Positions 47,136 through 55,259 of a stretch of DNA of 64,000 nt are shown here, piece after piece. The position numbers were made by a program, and so were the translations under genes. How positions within the stretch are numbered: the stretch's first letter is position 1; each line of letters opens with the position of its first letter. The DNA lies in assembly GCF_006874425.1 (NCBI RefSeq), contig NZ_VIJZ01000004.1, forward strand, positions 62,001 to 126,000, read 5' to 3'. The stretch is from Paenibacillus ottowii. GTDB taxonomy: Bacteria; Bacillota; Bacilli; Paenibacillales; Paenibacillaceae. Under the pieces are notes generated by a model. The model saw nothing but the letters and a program-made list of their open reading frames with translations. It ran no database searches and was not told the DNA's origin.

Positions 47136-47467
47136 AGCATAAATTAATCAAATCGAGTGTTCGGGAATCGATCGGTGATTTTGCACCTGCTTTTGTAAGC
47201 TATACGGAGGATGTTCTTTTTGGCGATGTATGGAAGAGAAGTGAGCTATCTCTCAGAGAACGGAGCCTCATTACAGTTGCCGCTCTGGTAGCGGGTGAGC
47301 ATGTGAATCAACTTCCTTATCATCTGAAACTAGCCAAGGAAAACGGGATTTCGGAAGAAGAACTGGTTGAGGTCATTACCCAGCTAGCTTTTTACGTAGG
47401 ATGGCCGCGGGCAGCCTCTGCAATTCAGGTGGCCAAAGATGTATTTTGCAAAGATAAAGAGCGATAA
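47132..47467 (+). CDS. carboxymuconolactone decarboxylase (CMD) family protein
   Basis: The 111-residue protein has the CMD/AhpD-like helical fold: LSLRERSLITVAALVAG, HVNQLPYHLKLAKENGISEEELVEVITQLAFYVGWPRA, recognised by Glu-x-Val-Asn and the Gly-Trp-Pro end. It lacks the Cys-x-x-Cys of AhpD, so it is not a peroxidase of that kind. The ATG overlaps the tautomerase stop (ATGA). Together they suggest breakdown of an aromatic or keto-acid compound under LysR control. Confidence 0.85.
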   Translation: MKHKLIKSSVRESIGDFAPAFVSYTEDVLFGDVWKRSELSLRERSLITVAALVAGEHVNQLPYHLKLAKENGISEEELVEVITQLAFYVGWPRAASAIQVAKDVFCKDKER

Positions 47468-47662
47468 GCATGATCCTAAAAAACGCCGGGCACTAGAGAC
47501 GGGATTGACTCCTTAACGTGACAGAAATCAAGACACCTTCAAGAGAATGCAACCATGTTGTAAGATATGGAGACAACATTGGGGGTGTTTCTATTCCCTT
47601 TTCCAGGAGGGTGATCATGTATTATATAATAGAAGAAACACAAGCGGAAAGGACATCATGCA

Positions 47663-48568
47663 TTGACCCTACAACAATTAAAATATGTCATCGAGGTTGC
47701 CAATCGTGGCTCTATGAATGAGGCGGCGAAGCGGTTATTCATTTCCCAGCCCAGTCTGTCCAACGCGATTCGCGATCTGGAGGAAGAAATTCATATTACC
47801 ATTTTTGAGCGTACCAATAAAGGTATCTCTTTATCCAAGGAAGGCGTGGAATTCCTCGGTTATGCGCGTCAGGTCGTTGAACAGGCGGAACTGCTGGAAA
47901 GTCGCTACCTGGATGCCAAGCCCTCACCACAGCATTTTGCTGTGTCCACCCAGCATTATGCTTTTGCCGTAAATGCATTCGTAAATCTGGTGAATCAATA
48001 TGGACAGGATGAATATGAGCTGGCTTTGCGGGAGACCAAAACCCATGAAATCATACAGGACGTCAAAAGTCTACGTAGTGAGATCGGAATCCTGTATCTG
48101 AACGAATTTAATGCCAAGGTCATCAACAAGCTGCTAAAAGATGCAAATTTGCAATTCAACAGCCTGTTTACGGCCAAGCCGCATATTTTTATCAGTGCAA
48201 ATAATCCGCTATCCCGGCAGTCTATCGTGACCATCGACCAGCTTTATCCTTATCCATATCTGTCCTTTGAACAAGGGGAATACAATTCTTTTCACTTTTC
48301 CGAGGAAATTCTAAGCACGTTGTCGCATCCCAAAAGCATTCGTGTCAATGATCGGGCAACCCTTTTTAATCTGCTTATTGGCTTGAACGGCTATACCATT
48401 TCTACTGGGGTGATCAGTGCGGACCTGAACGGTAACGAAATTATTTCCGTCCCTCTGGAATGTGATGAGTCTATTAATGTGGGCTGGATTTGTCATAAAA
48501 ACGTCGCGCTCTCCAAGCTGGCTACGGTCTATGTAGAAGCCCTACATGAGGCGATCGGAGAACAATAA
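47663..48568 (+). CDS. LysR family transcriptional regulator (CysL/MetR-like)
   Basis: The 301-residue protein begins with TTG (MTLQQLKYVIEVANRGSMNEAAKRLFISQPSLSNAIRDLE, recognised by its Gln-Pro-Ser-Leu-Ser HTH), preceded by aaagga. The effector domain is full length. It stands directly upstream of a MetE-like gene on the same strand, with palindromes between the two. Control of sulfur-amino-acid genes is inferred from this context. The 195 bp upstream of it show no clear gene. Confidence 0.87.
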   Translation: MTLQQLKYVIEVANRGSMNEAAKRLFISQPSLSNAIRDLEEEIHITIFERTNKGISLSKEGVEFLGYARQVVEQAELLESRYLDAKPSPQHFAVSTQHYAFAVNAFVNLVNQYGQDEYELALRETKTHEIIQDVKSLRSEIGILYLNEFNAKVINKLLKDANLQFNSLFTAKPHIFISANNPLSRQSIVTIDQLYPYPYLSFEQGEYNSFHFSEEILSTLSHPKSIRVNDRATLFNLLIGLNGYTISTGVISADLNGNEIISVPLECDESINVGWICHKNVALSKLATVYVEALHEAIGEQ

Positions 48569-48574
48569 GTTTGA

Positions 48575-48591
48575 TATAGCCTTAGGCTATA
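48575..48591. promoter_or_regulatory. 17-bp palindrome between the LysR gene and the metE-like gene
   Basis: TATAGCC-tta-GGCTATA is a perfect dyad just after the regulator stop. A second related TAGCTATA motif follows at 48594. This is a likely LysR operator for the metE-like gene; no S-box riboswitch is seen. Confidence 0.6.
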
Positions 48592-48688
48592 ACTAGCTAT
48601 AGTTTATTGGAGTTACCTTATAGCTGAAAATGTATGTTATCTTTCTTACAACAACTTCACTATAGAAGCGAAAAAGGAGATAACCCTA

Positions 48689-49828
48689 ATGAGCAGCATC
48701 CTTGACAATGCATCCCAACGTAAAGTGACCCCGTTTAGACATGATATGGTCGGCAGCTTTTTGCGCCCGCAAGCGATTAAAGACGCTAGAATTCAATTTC
48801 AAAATAATGAAATCTCTGCGGATGAGCTGAGAAAGATTGAAGATGAAGAAATTATCAAGCTGGTAGAAAAGCAAAAATCCGTAGGTCTTCAAGCCGTAAC
48901 GGACGGAGAATTTAGACGCTCTTGGTGGCATCTTGATTTTATGTGGGGACTGGACGGCGTGGAAAAGGTACAGCTTGCAAATGGCTACCAATTCCAAGGT
49001 GTGGAAACAAGGGCGGAAACCGCACGCTTGTCTGGTAAAATCGGACATTCCTATCATCCTTTCATTGAAGATTTCAAATTTTTGAAACAAGTCGCAGGAG
49101 AGGAAACAATCGCCCGCCAAACCATTCCTGCACCTGCGCAGTTCCTGGCTGAGCTGTTGCGTGGAGAAAATAAAGAAACAACCGATACGTATTACAGCAA
49201 TCTGGATGAACTGGTGACAGACATCGCCAAAGCCTACAAATCTGTGATCCAAGCGCTGTATAATGAAGGCTGCCGTAGCTTGCAACTGGATGATTGCACA
49301 TGGGGTATGCTCTGTGATAAAAACTACTGGGAAGCCAGACAGCATGCGGGTGAAAATGTGGAAGATACCAAAAAGCTGTTCGCTCGCGTGAATCAGGAAA
49401 CGGTAAAGGATCTTCCAGCCGATTTGGTCGTTACAACCCACGTATGCCGTGGTAACTACCATTCCACTTGGGCATCTTCTGGCGGTTATGAGCCTGTAGC
49501 CGAAACCCTGTTTGGCATCGACAACATCGACGGCTACTATCTCGAATTCGATACCGACCGTGCAGGTGATTTCACCCCGCTTAAGCATCTGAAAGATGAA
49601 AAGCAGGTTGTATTAGGCCTCGTTTCCTCCAAAACGGGTGAGCTGGAAGACAAGCAGACGGTCATCAACCGTATTAAGGAAGCAACTCAATTCGTAGACA
49701 TCAACCATATCTGCCTCAGCCCACAATGCGGTTTTGCTTCCACAGAAGAAGGCAATATTCTGACAGAAGAGCAGCAGTGGAAAAAGCTTGCATTCATTAA
49801 AGAGATTGCGGACGAGATTTGGAAGTAA
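48689..49828 (+). CDS. cobalamin-independent methionine synthase family protein (YxjG/YxjH-like)
   Basis: The 379-residue protein is the C-terminal MetE-type barrel alone, without the N-terminal half of true MetE. It has the zinc-site pattern: His in VVTTHVCRGNYHS with its Cys, the Glu in YYLEFDTDRAG, and Cys in ICLSPQCGFAS. Family members pass methyl groups to homocysteine or related thiols. The ATG follows aaaaaggagat. It is probably regulated by the LysR protein upstream. Confidence 0.87.
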   Translation: MSSILDNASQRKVTPFRHDMVGSFLRPQAIKDARIQFQNNEISADELRKIEDEEIIKLVEKQKSVGLQAVTDGEFRRSWWHLDFMWGLDGVEKVQLANGYQFQGVETRAETARLSGKIGHSYHPFIEDFKFLKQVAGEETIARQTIPAPAQFLAELLRGENKETTDTYYSNLDELVTDIAKAYKSVIQALYNEGCRSLQLDDCTWGMLCDKNYWEARQHAGENVEDTKKLFARVNQETVKDLPADLVVTTHVCRGNYHSTWASSGGYEPVAETLFGIDNIDGYYLEFDTDRAGDFTPLKHLKDEKQVVLGLVSSKTGELEDKQTVINRIKEATQFVDINHICLSPQCGFASTEEGNILTEEQQWKKLAFIKEIADEIWK

Positions 49829-49866
49829 GGGTTTAGGGGAATTGAATTGAAGAGACTCGTCATATT

Positions 49867-49894
49867 AAAACACGCCACTTGGGGGCGTGTTTTT
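49867..49894 (+). terminator. terminator after the metE-like gene
   Basis: The stem aaaacacgcc / ggcgtgtttt is followed by T residues. Confidence 0.85.
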
Positions 49895-50152
49895 GCATTT
49901 GAAAACCTACCTCCAGCACCTATAAAAAATGCACTATTCTCTAGTAGTCTAAACGTTTTATCACCACCATTTTGCTATAATAAATAAAAGTCTTAAACCG
50001 TTTGCATAATATCTATGATATTGCCTCATTGAGGAAACCGTATAGGCGATTAAGTGTATGATTTTATTGCTTCTAAAAGAACAGTAATTCTTGGGGGAAC
50101 TGAGACGACTTATGTGAAACTTATCCTAAGCGTCTCCATTAAGGAGCAAAAT

Positions 50153-51290
50153 ATGATAATCATTGTATTTATAGTAGCTATGATTTTAATATTTGTTTTC
50201 ATATTTATCATATTTTTTTTAATTGCGAAGCACCAGAATAATCAGAAAACAGAAATGGATGTTCTTAACTTTTTAATAGAAAATCCGAGTAAAGCTTCTT
50301 TATACATGATCAAAAATGGTATGGTGAAAATCAGCTACAATTCAGAAATTAAAATGCCGCTTGCCAGCACTGCAAAAGTGATCATTGCTATTGAGTTTGC
50401 TCGCCAAGTAGCGGCAAAATTATTAGACGAACATGAACTTGTGGCTTTAGAGGAACTAAATAAATTTTATATTCCTGGTTCGGATGGTAACGCTCATAAT
50501 AACTGGATTAAATGGATTAAGTCAAACCTAAAGAGGTTCAAGGGAAAATTACGTTATTTGAAATTGCTAGCGGTATGTTAGCGTATAGTTCCAATGCAAT
50601 ACAGAATTTTTGATAGCGAGAATGGGATTAAGTGAGATAAATGATAATATAATAAAACTCTCGCTTTCCTCACATGATAAAATCTTTCCCTTTTCATCTG
50701 CGGGTTTAATGTCCTCCTATATACAAGAAACAGAAAAAATGTGCTTTAAAGAATCAATACAAAAAATAAGTGAAATGACCTACGAGGAATACATGAAAAA
50801 ATCCATCGAAATACACCAAATATTAAATAGCGATGAGAGAATAGGATGTATTCAGAAATGGAACACCAAGCAGAATTATGCACGAAGGCTTCAAGTTCTA
50901 GAATCGCGAAGGCTTCCTCGTTCTACAACTAAGGAATATGCTCATATAATGAAGCTTATACACAAGGAGGAGCTAGTTCCTTCTTCTATAAATCCATATT
51001 TAAAACTGTTAGTTCAGCGACAAGTGGATAACTCCAAGCTAATAGAGTTTGGAAATAAAGGTGGATCTACCATTTCTGTTTTAACAGAGGCTTTATATTG
51101 CACAGATCGAGAAGGAAATGAATTTCAAATAGCCATGTTTATTCAAGATGAATCTGGGGTGGATCATATTTGGCTCAAGCAGAAGCTTGATTTGTTTTTT
51201 TACAAATTATTGACGGATACTGAATTTCAAGAAGAGGTAAGCAGCAAATTAACATATGATAAGGGAAGAAGTGATTGTTTTATTCAGTAA
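50153..51290 (+). pseudogene. membrane-anchored serine hydrolase of the beta-lactamase fold, two frameshifts
   Basis: ATG 50153 follows an aaggag site and begins a protein with an N-terminal membrane anchor (IIIVFIVAMILIFVFIFII). The active-site Ser-x-x-Lys is in PLASTAKVIIAIEFA. The frame breaks near 50519 (one A missing). It continues as VKPKEVQGKITLFEIASGML and AYSSNAIQNF, with Ser-Ser-Asn in place of SDN. It breaks again in a T-run near 50608 and resumes with LIARMGLSEIND. The C-terminal GNKGGSTISVL stands where KTG is expected. Both breaks are one-base losses in homopolymers, so sequencing error is possible. As read, it is inactive. Confidence 0.65.
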
Positions 51291-51443
51291 ATCAGTAATA
51301 TATTTGGTCTCTCATCATATTGGAGTGTGGAGACAACCGTAGTTGTAGAACCCACCTGTATTTAAGAAACAGGTGGGATTATACGGTTCTTATAATTTAG
51401 GAGATTACCAGCGAAGTTGACACCATCCGCAAAGTAGATATTA

Positions 51444-52100
51444 TCAAATGGGAAATCTATTAATTACCTCATTGTATTCCTCCTGATCATTAGTGATTGC
51501 AGTTTAATAGACTTCTAATGACTTACGGCTTTCATGATCTGAATCCGGTTGGATGAGTTCATCATCAGTGCCTTACTTTTATAGCCAGGTTAAGAGAAAA
51601 TGTCGCAGCTTTTGTGGAGACAGATTTTGAGTCATGCTGGCAGCTTCCGAAGATTTGGTTAGGATTTTGCAGACTCCCCAATCGGTGTATTTCTTCTTTT
51701 TGGAATCAGCATGCACGGTCAACATTTCCTTGAACGAATAAGGGAATGGTACAATACGATCCTTCTTCCCCTTGCCACTATTAATGCGGTCTGACAGTAA
51801 CGGAAATCAACATCGACTAACTTGATATTAATCAGTTCACTGACCGAACGGCCGTGTACAGAATTCTCTTAACGATCATCATGCCTTGAAAATTCTTCGT
51901 CTGCCAGACAACATCATAAGATCGCTTTAGCTCCTCTTCTGTGGGTACTTAGGGGAGCTTCTTTGCTGCTTTGGGCACCTCGACTTCCAACTCTGCACGA
52001 AGGTGCTGGAAAAAGCTCTTCAGATAAGCATAGTTTGGGCGTTTTGATGTAAACCAAGCATTTCTGTTGCAAATTCGGATAAGCATCGGTCATGCCTGGT
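51444..52100 (-). pseudogene. degraded tyrosine recombinase / integrase
   Basis: The minus strand gives fragments of a XerC/D- or phage-type integrase in shifting frames with internal stops. FFQHLRAELEVEVPKAAKK is an N-terminal piece. NSGKGKKDRIVPFPYSFKEM is the catalytic-domain beta hairpin. SPQKLRHFLLTWL is the His-x-Leu-Arg-His box. HESRKSLEVY carries the last His/Trp region and the nucleophile Tyr. The end is TGA at 51446-51444. The 5' limit near 52100 is approximate. It fills most of the 1,035-bp stretch between the hydrolase and the XRE remnant. Confidence 0.75.
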
Positions 52101-52324
52101 TACGGTCTAATAGCACAGGGGCGTTTTCCAATCAGTAATATTATAGATCGAAACGTTTGCAAAGTATCTAAATAGGTATAGTGAGTAAATTTTGATATGT
52201 ATATGATTTTATTCTAAAAAATGGTATGATAAATTGCGGAAAGACCTATCCGATTCATCTGATTGCAGTAGTTCTCGTTTCATGAGTTGATTTTCTATAT
52301 GTTCCTGATAAGGGGTGGTTATTT

Positions 52325-53141
52325 TTGTACAATACACCTACAGTTTCGGCAAAGTTTGATTATTATCTAAAACAAAATGATGTGACACTGGCTCAATTTG
52401 TGAATATTCAGTTGTCCATCAAAGAACACTTAGTATTGAATTATTCAGCATCGTTCTGTTTCCGTGCAGCAGCTTGATCGAATCACTGTGGCTATAGGTT
52501 TACCGGAAGGTCACTTTTACGATCTATACATAGAAAACTACATCATTGACCTCTCCCAAAACATGAGACGAATTGAACCATTGTTATATCGTTGTACGGA
52601 GCTGAGCAAGCTGGAAGCGATCCGTCGAATGATTGGACTTATGTACTTTCCCAGACTATATCAAATTGCAGAAACATTATTTCACAGCGACAATATGCTG
52701 CTGCACGGATGCTCTATTAGAATGTGGCAGAAGTGGAAAAATACCAGCACTCCGAGCGCTTAGCAGTCTGTCAGTACCGTATTTTCTCGATTCAGATTGG
52801 AGACAATCAAAGCCGAAATCCAATATTTGATGAAACATCAACAAGAAAGTCGAGGGCGTGATGATTCTGCCAAGAAGCTAAGTTGTCCCATGTTTGTGTA
52901 CATCACCTATGCTGATCTATTGTGTGCTAGTGTCTGTGAAGCCCAAGGCGATTATCAACAAGCTCTACAATATACATATAACTACGCTGATTTAGATTGG
53001 GTCTTAGAGACTGATGAGGATACCCTACACTGGATTGGTTTGTTTCAACAATGGGCGGAAGGTAATACTTACACATTTAGGCTTTTATCAGAAGATATAA
53101 ATGAACTACATGATTATGTTGAATATATCGCTGCAATATGA
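52325..53141 (+). pseudogene. XRE-type regulator with TPR-like domain, several frameshifts
   Basis: TTG 52325 follows aaggggtgg and begins YNTPTVSAKFDYYLKQNDVT, the first part of an XRE helix-turn-helix. The frame then breaks. VQQLDRITVAIGLPEGHFYD continues the HTH and linker, and RRIEPLLYRCTELSKLEAIR the helical repeats. Further breaks precede YQHSERLAVCQYRIFSIQIGDNQS and the C-terminal DLLCASVCEAQGDYQQALQY and TLHWIGLFQQWAEGNTYTFR. About 272 codons remain of a protein that should be longer. Its layout (HTH plus TPR) is that of RRNPP-type peptide-sensing regulators. Confidence 0.65.
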
Positions 53142-53176
53142 GGTAGTTCCAGCGTAGCTGATACCGCCTCTAGTAG

Positions 53177-53248
53177 ATGAACGTATTTTTATGGGTAACA
53201 TCTCTGGTGCTGTTGATTGTTGCATTTCAAGGAGGCCCATACGTTTAA
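53177..53248 (+). CDS. possible 23-residue hydrophobic peptide downstream of the XRE remnant
   Basis: ATG 53177 begins MNVFLWVTSLVLLIVAF followed by QGGPYV and a stop. A hydrophobic stretch with a short polar tail, immediately downstream of an HTH-TPR regulator, is how RRNPP signalling propeptides look. No convincing ribosome binding site precedes it, and the regulator itself is broken. The stretch also lacks the basic N-terminal residues of an export signal. It could be chance. Confidence 0.3.
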   Translation: MNVFLWVTSLVLLIVAFQGGPYV

Positions 53249-53323
53249 GAAAACGTTGTCTAGTACCAAAAATCACAAAATGAACAGGAGGTACTTGCTG
53301 CGCTAAAAAATATACCTTTAGGT

Positions 53324-54004
53324 ATGAGATTTGGGAATACTGCGTGGCTATTGCAAATTATGGGGGATATCGGTGTATTACATGTGGAGACTGATTCGGT
53401 ATGGCGTGATTTAATCTGCAAATATGTGAAGCAGCAGCCAGATATGAAATATATCGCAGGTACAGCAACGGAGAAGGAAGCCATTCATTTTGCAGAACAG
53501 TATAAAGTTGATGTTATCGTGATGGATGTAACACTGACCTCTTCCCAGTACGATGGGTTGGATGCAGTGAGAGAGATTTTGATGAGAAAACATGTTAGCA
53601 TTATTATTTTATCTTCAGAAGATAATTTGGAAGTAATTGCAGACTCCTTCAGCGTTGGAGCTGTCAATTATATTAAGAAGAAGAACTATACGGATATTGC
53701 TGCGGCTATTCGCGATGCGTATCATAATCGCGTAGCAATTCACCCCGACGCTGCTAGGGTGCTGCGCGATGAGTTCCGCAAACTAAGATTGGAAGAGCTT
53801 AAATGCTCCCTTACGCGGACCGAGCGACAAGTAATCGCGTATTTGCACGAAGGGTACTCTAAATCAAAAATAAGCGAAGTTCTGCATGTTGAACAGGAAA
53901 CAATAAAAACACATGTGAAACATATACTCACAAAGCTAGATGTAGGTAGTTGCAAAGACGCAGTTAAAGTAGCAAGACGGCGAGGATTGTTTGACAACAA
54001 TTAA
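53324..54004 (+). CDS. LuxR/NarL-type response regulator next to the lanthipeptide genes
   Basis: The protein has a receiver domain and a C-terminal LuxR HTH (LTRTERQVIAYLHEGYSKSK, then VEQETIKTHVKHILTKLDVG). The phospho-acceptor Asp is in VIVMDVTL, Ser in IIILSSEDN and Lys in YIKKKN. The acidic pocket at strand 1 reads VETDS where relatives have VEDD, so the second, metal-binding acidic residue is Thr. The true start is uncertain: ATG 53324 and ATG 53360 both lack a good site, and the frame is open back to 53264 without a start. No kinase gene adjoins. It is the best candidate regulator of lanA. Confidence 0.8.
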   Translation: MRFGNTAWLLQIMGDIGVLHVETDSVWRDLICKYVKQQPDMKYIAGTATEKEAIHFAEQYKVDVIVMDVTLTSSQYDGLDAVREILMRKHVSIIILSSEDNLEVIADSFSVGAVNYIKKKNYTDIAAAIRDAYHNRVAIHPDAARVLRDEFRKLRLEELKCSLTRTERQVIAYLHEGYSKSKISEVLHVEQETIKTHVKHILTKLDVGSCKDAVKVARRRGLFDNN

Positions 54005-54147
54005 GTTATGCGATAGGGGGGGAGAAAAATGTCACCCTAGTAAAAAAAATGAAATCTATAATATAATTTGTAATAGAGGAGTTGGATCGCGCTATCTGTA
54101 TTGGCGCCGGTATAGATTGCTATCACTGCTTCTCTAATTGGGAATTT

Positions 54148-54174
54148 GTCTAGTTTGGTGAAATACCAAGAGAC
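54148..54174 (+). other. stem-loop in the lanA leader
   Basis: GTCT-agt-TTGGT-gaaat-ACCAA-g-AGAC can fold 12 nt upstream of the lanA ribosome binding site. No consensus -35 fits the TATAAT copies at 54057 and 54062, so an activator is probably needed. Confidence 0.4.
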
Positions 54175-54200
54175 AATGAAAATCTTAGGAGGTAGTTATT

Positions 54201-54374
54201 ATGGCTAATAATCAATTTGATCTTGATGTACAAGTAAGCAAAAATGTTGGCAAAATCGAGCCTCAAGTTACCAGTTGGTTTGCTTGCACTGGAGGATGTC
54301 TCACTGGGTCTAATTGTGGATCTAGTGAATGCGGAACTGTGCCTTGTGGTAAAACAACGTCGAAATATTGTTAA
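54201..54374 (+). CDS. lanA: class I lanthipeptide precursor (nisin-group LanA)
   Basis: This 57-residue precursor is ribosomally made, then dehydrated by LanB, cyclised by LanC and exported by LanT. The ATG follows AGGAGG at 54187. The leader (residues 1-22) has FDLDVQVSKN, the FxLD box recognised by LanB/LanC, and ends in Glu-Pro-Gln, a NisP-type cleavage site. The core (23-57) starts VTSWFACTGGCLTGSNC and ends GKTTSKYC. It has six Cys (core 7, 11, 17, 22, 27, 35) and eleven Ser/Thr. Core 1-11 aligns with nisin: Ser3-Cys7 and Thr8-Cys11 fit rings A and B, but nisin Pro9 is Gly. The C-terminal half resembles paenicidin-like peptides more than nisin; identity to a named peptide is unproven. 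Confidence 0.92.
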   Translation: MANNQFDLDVQVSKNVGKIEPQVTSWFACTGGCLTGSNCGSSECGTVPCGKTTSKYC

Positions 54375-54419
54375 TAAAAACCAAGTATGAACATATGTAG
54401 TCAGTAATGTTAACGTTCT

Positions 54420-54482
54420 GCAGGCTTCTGTCTAGTTGTTAGTCGTGTGGGCTAATGCAAGACAGAGGTCTGCACTTTTTTG
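54420..54482 (+). terminator. attenuating terminator between lanA and lanF
   Basis: A 15-bp stem (tgcaggcttctgtct / agacagaggtctgca, with G-U pairs) and a 26-nt loop are followed by cttttttg. Partial read-through would make lanA mRNA more abundant than the immunity genes. Confidence 0.75.
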
Positions 54483-54530
54483 TGGTGAAATTAAGAGAGA
54501 AATCAATATAGCATACAGAGGTGTGAACTG

Positions 54531-55259
54531 ATGACCAAGCTGATTCTGGAAGTGGATCGTGTGACGAAGCGAATAGGTAATAAGACTCTTATTCAAGAGA
54601 CGTCCTTTAAATTGGAAAAAGGTATGATCTACGGATTTATAGGCCCTAATGGAGCAGGAAAAACAACATTAATGCGATTAATGACAGGGCTTATCCAGCC
54701 AACAAGCGGAGCGATTCGCATTGGGACATATGATGTGCAAAAACAGAGAAAACAGGCACTAGCTAATGTAGGGGCGATTATAGAATCCCCCATCTTTTTT
54801 GAGTATATGACCGGAAGGCAGGTGCTTCGAAATTTATCTCGATTGCACTCTGAAATTCGCTCTGCAGATCGAGAAAAGCACATCGATCAGTTACTCCAGA
54901 GTGTGGAATTGCAGTCCCGAGCAGATGATAAAGTGAAGACTTATTCGTTAGGGATGAAGCAACGATTAGGTATTGCGCAAGCTATGTTAGGGTCCCCCGA
55001 CCTGCTGCTTTTGGATGAGCCATCCAATGGACTTGATCCGCTAGGTATGCGGGAGCTTCGTAATCTGATCCTCCAACTGAGGGAATCACGAGGTTTATCA
55101 TTCTTCGTATCCAGCCACCTTCTAGATGAGCTGCAACTCATGTGTGATCAACTTATTGTTATTCGAGCAGGGGTGGTCATATGGACGGGTAATGTGAATG
55201 ATTTGATTGTGGATGGTCAGAGGCTAGAAGACGCATTCTTGGAGTTGATGTTGTCATGA
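54531..55259 (+). CDS. lanF: lantibiotic immunity ABC transporter ATP-binding protein LanF
   Basis: LanF powers the LanEG pump that expels the lantibiotic from the producer's membrane. The 242-residue ATPase has Walker A GPNGAGKTT, the signature YSLGMKQRLGIAQ, Walker B LLLLDEPSNGLD and the switch His in VSSHLLDELQ. A Glu occupies the Q-loop position (IIESPIFFEYM), which is a mark of LanF proteins. The ATG follows agaggtgtg; its end overlaps lanE by four bases. Confidence 0.92.
   Translation: MTKLILEVDRVTKRIGNKTLIQETSFKLEKGMIYGFIGPNGAGKTTLMRLMTGLIQPTSGAIRIGTYDVQKQRKQALANVGAIIESPIFFEYMTGRQVLRNLSRLHSEIRSADREKHIDQLLQSVELQSRADDKVKTYSLGMKQRLGIAQAMLGSPDLLLLDEPSNGLDPLGMRELRNLILQLRESRGLSFFVSSHLLDELQLMCDQLIVIRAGVVIWTGNVNDLIVDGQRLEDAFLELMLS

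Noticed and set aside
48686..49588. Open frame of 300 codons on the minus strand opposite the metE-like gene
   Set aside because: The plus-strand protein has clear family motifs and a good ribosome binding site. The antisense translation is rich in Phe, Arg and Cys without recognisable domains.
53264..53323. In-frame upstream extension of the response regulator
   Set aside because: The frame is open but has no acceptable start codon with a ribosome binding site. It was treated as leftover sequence.
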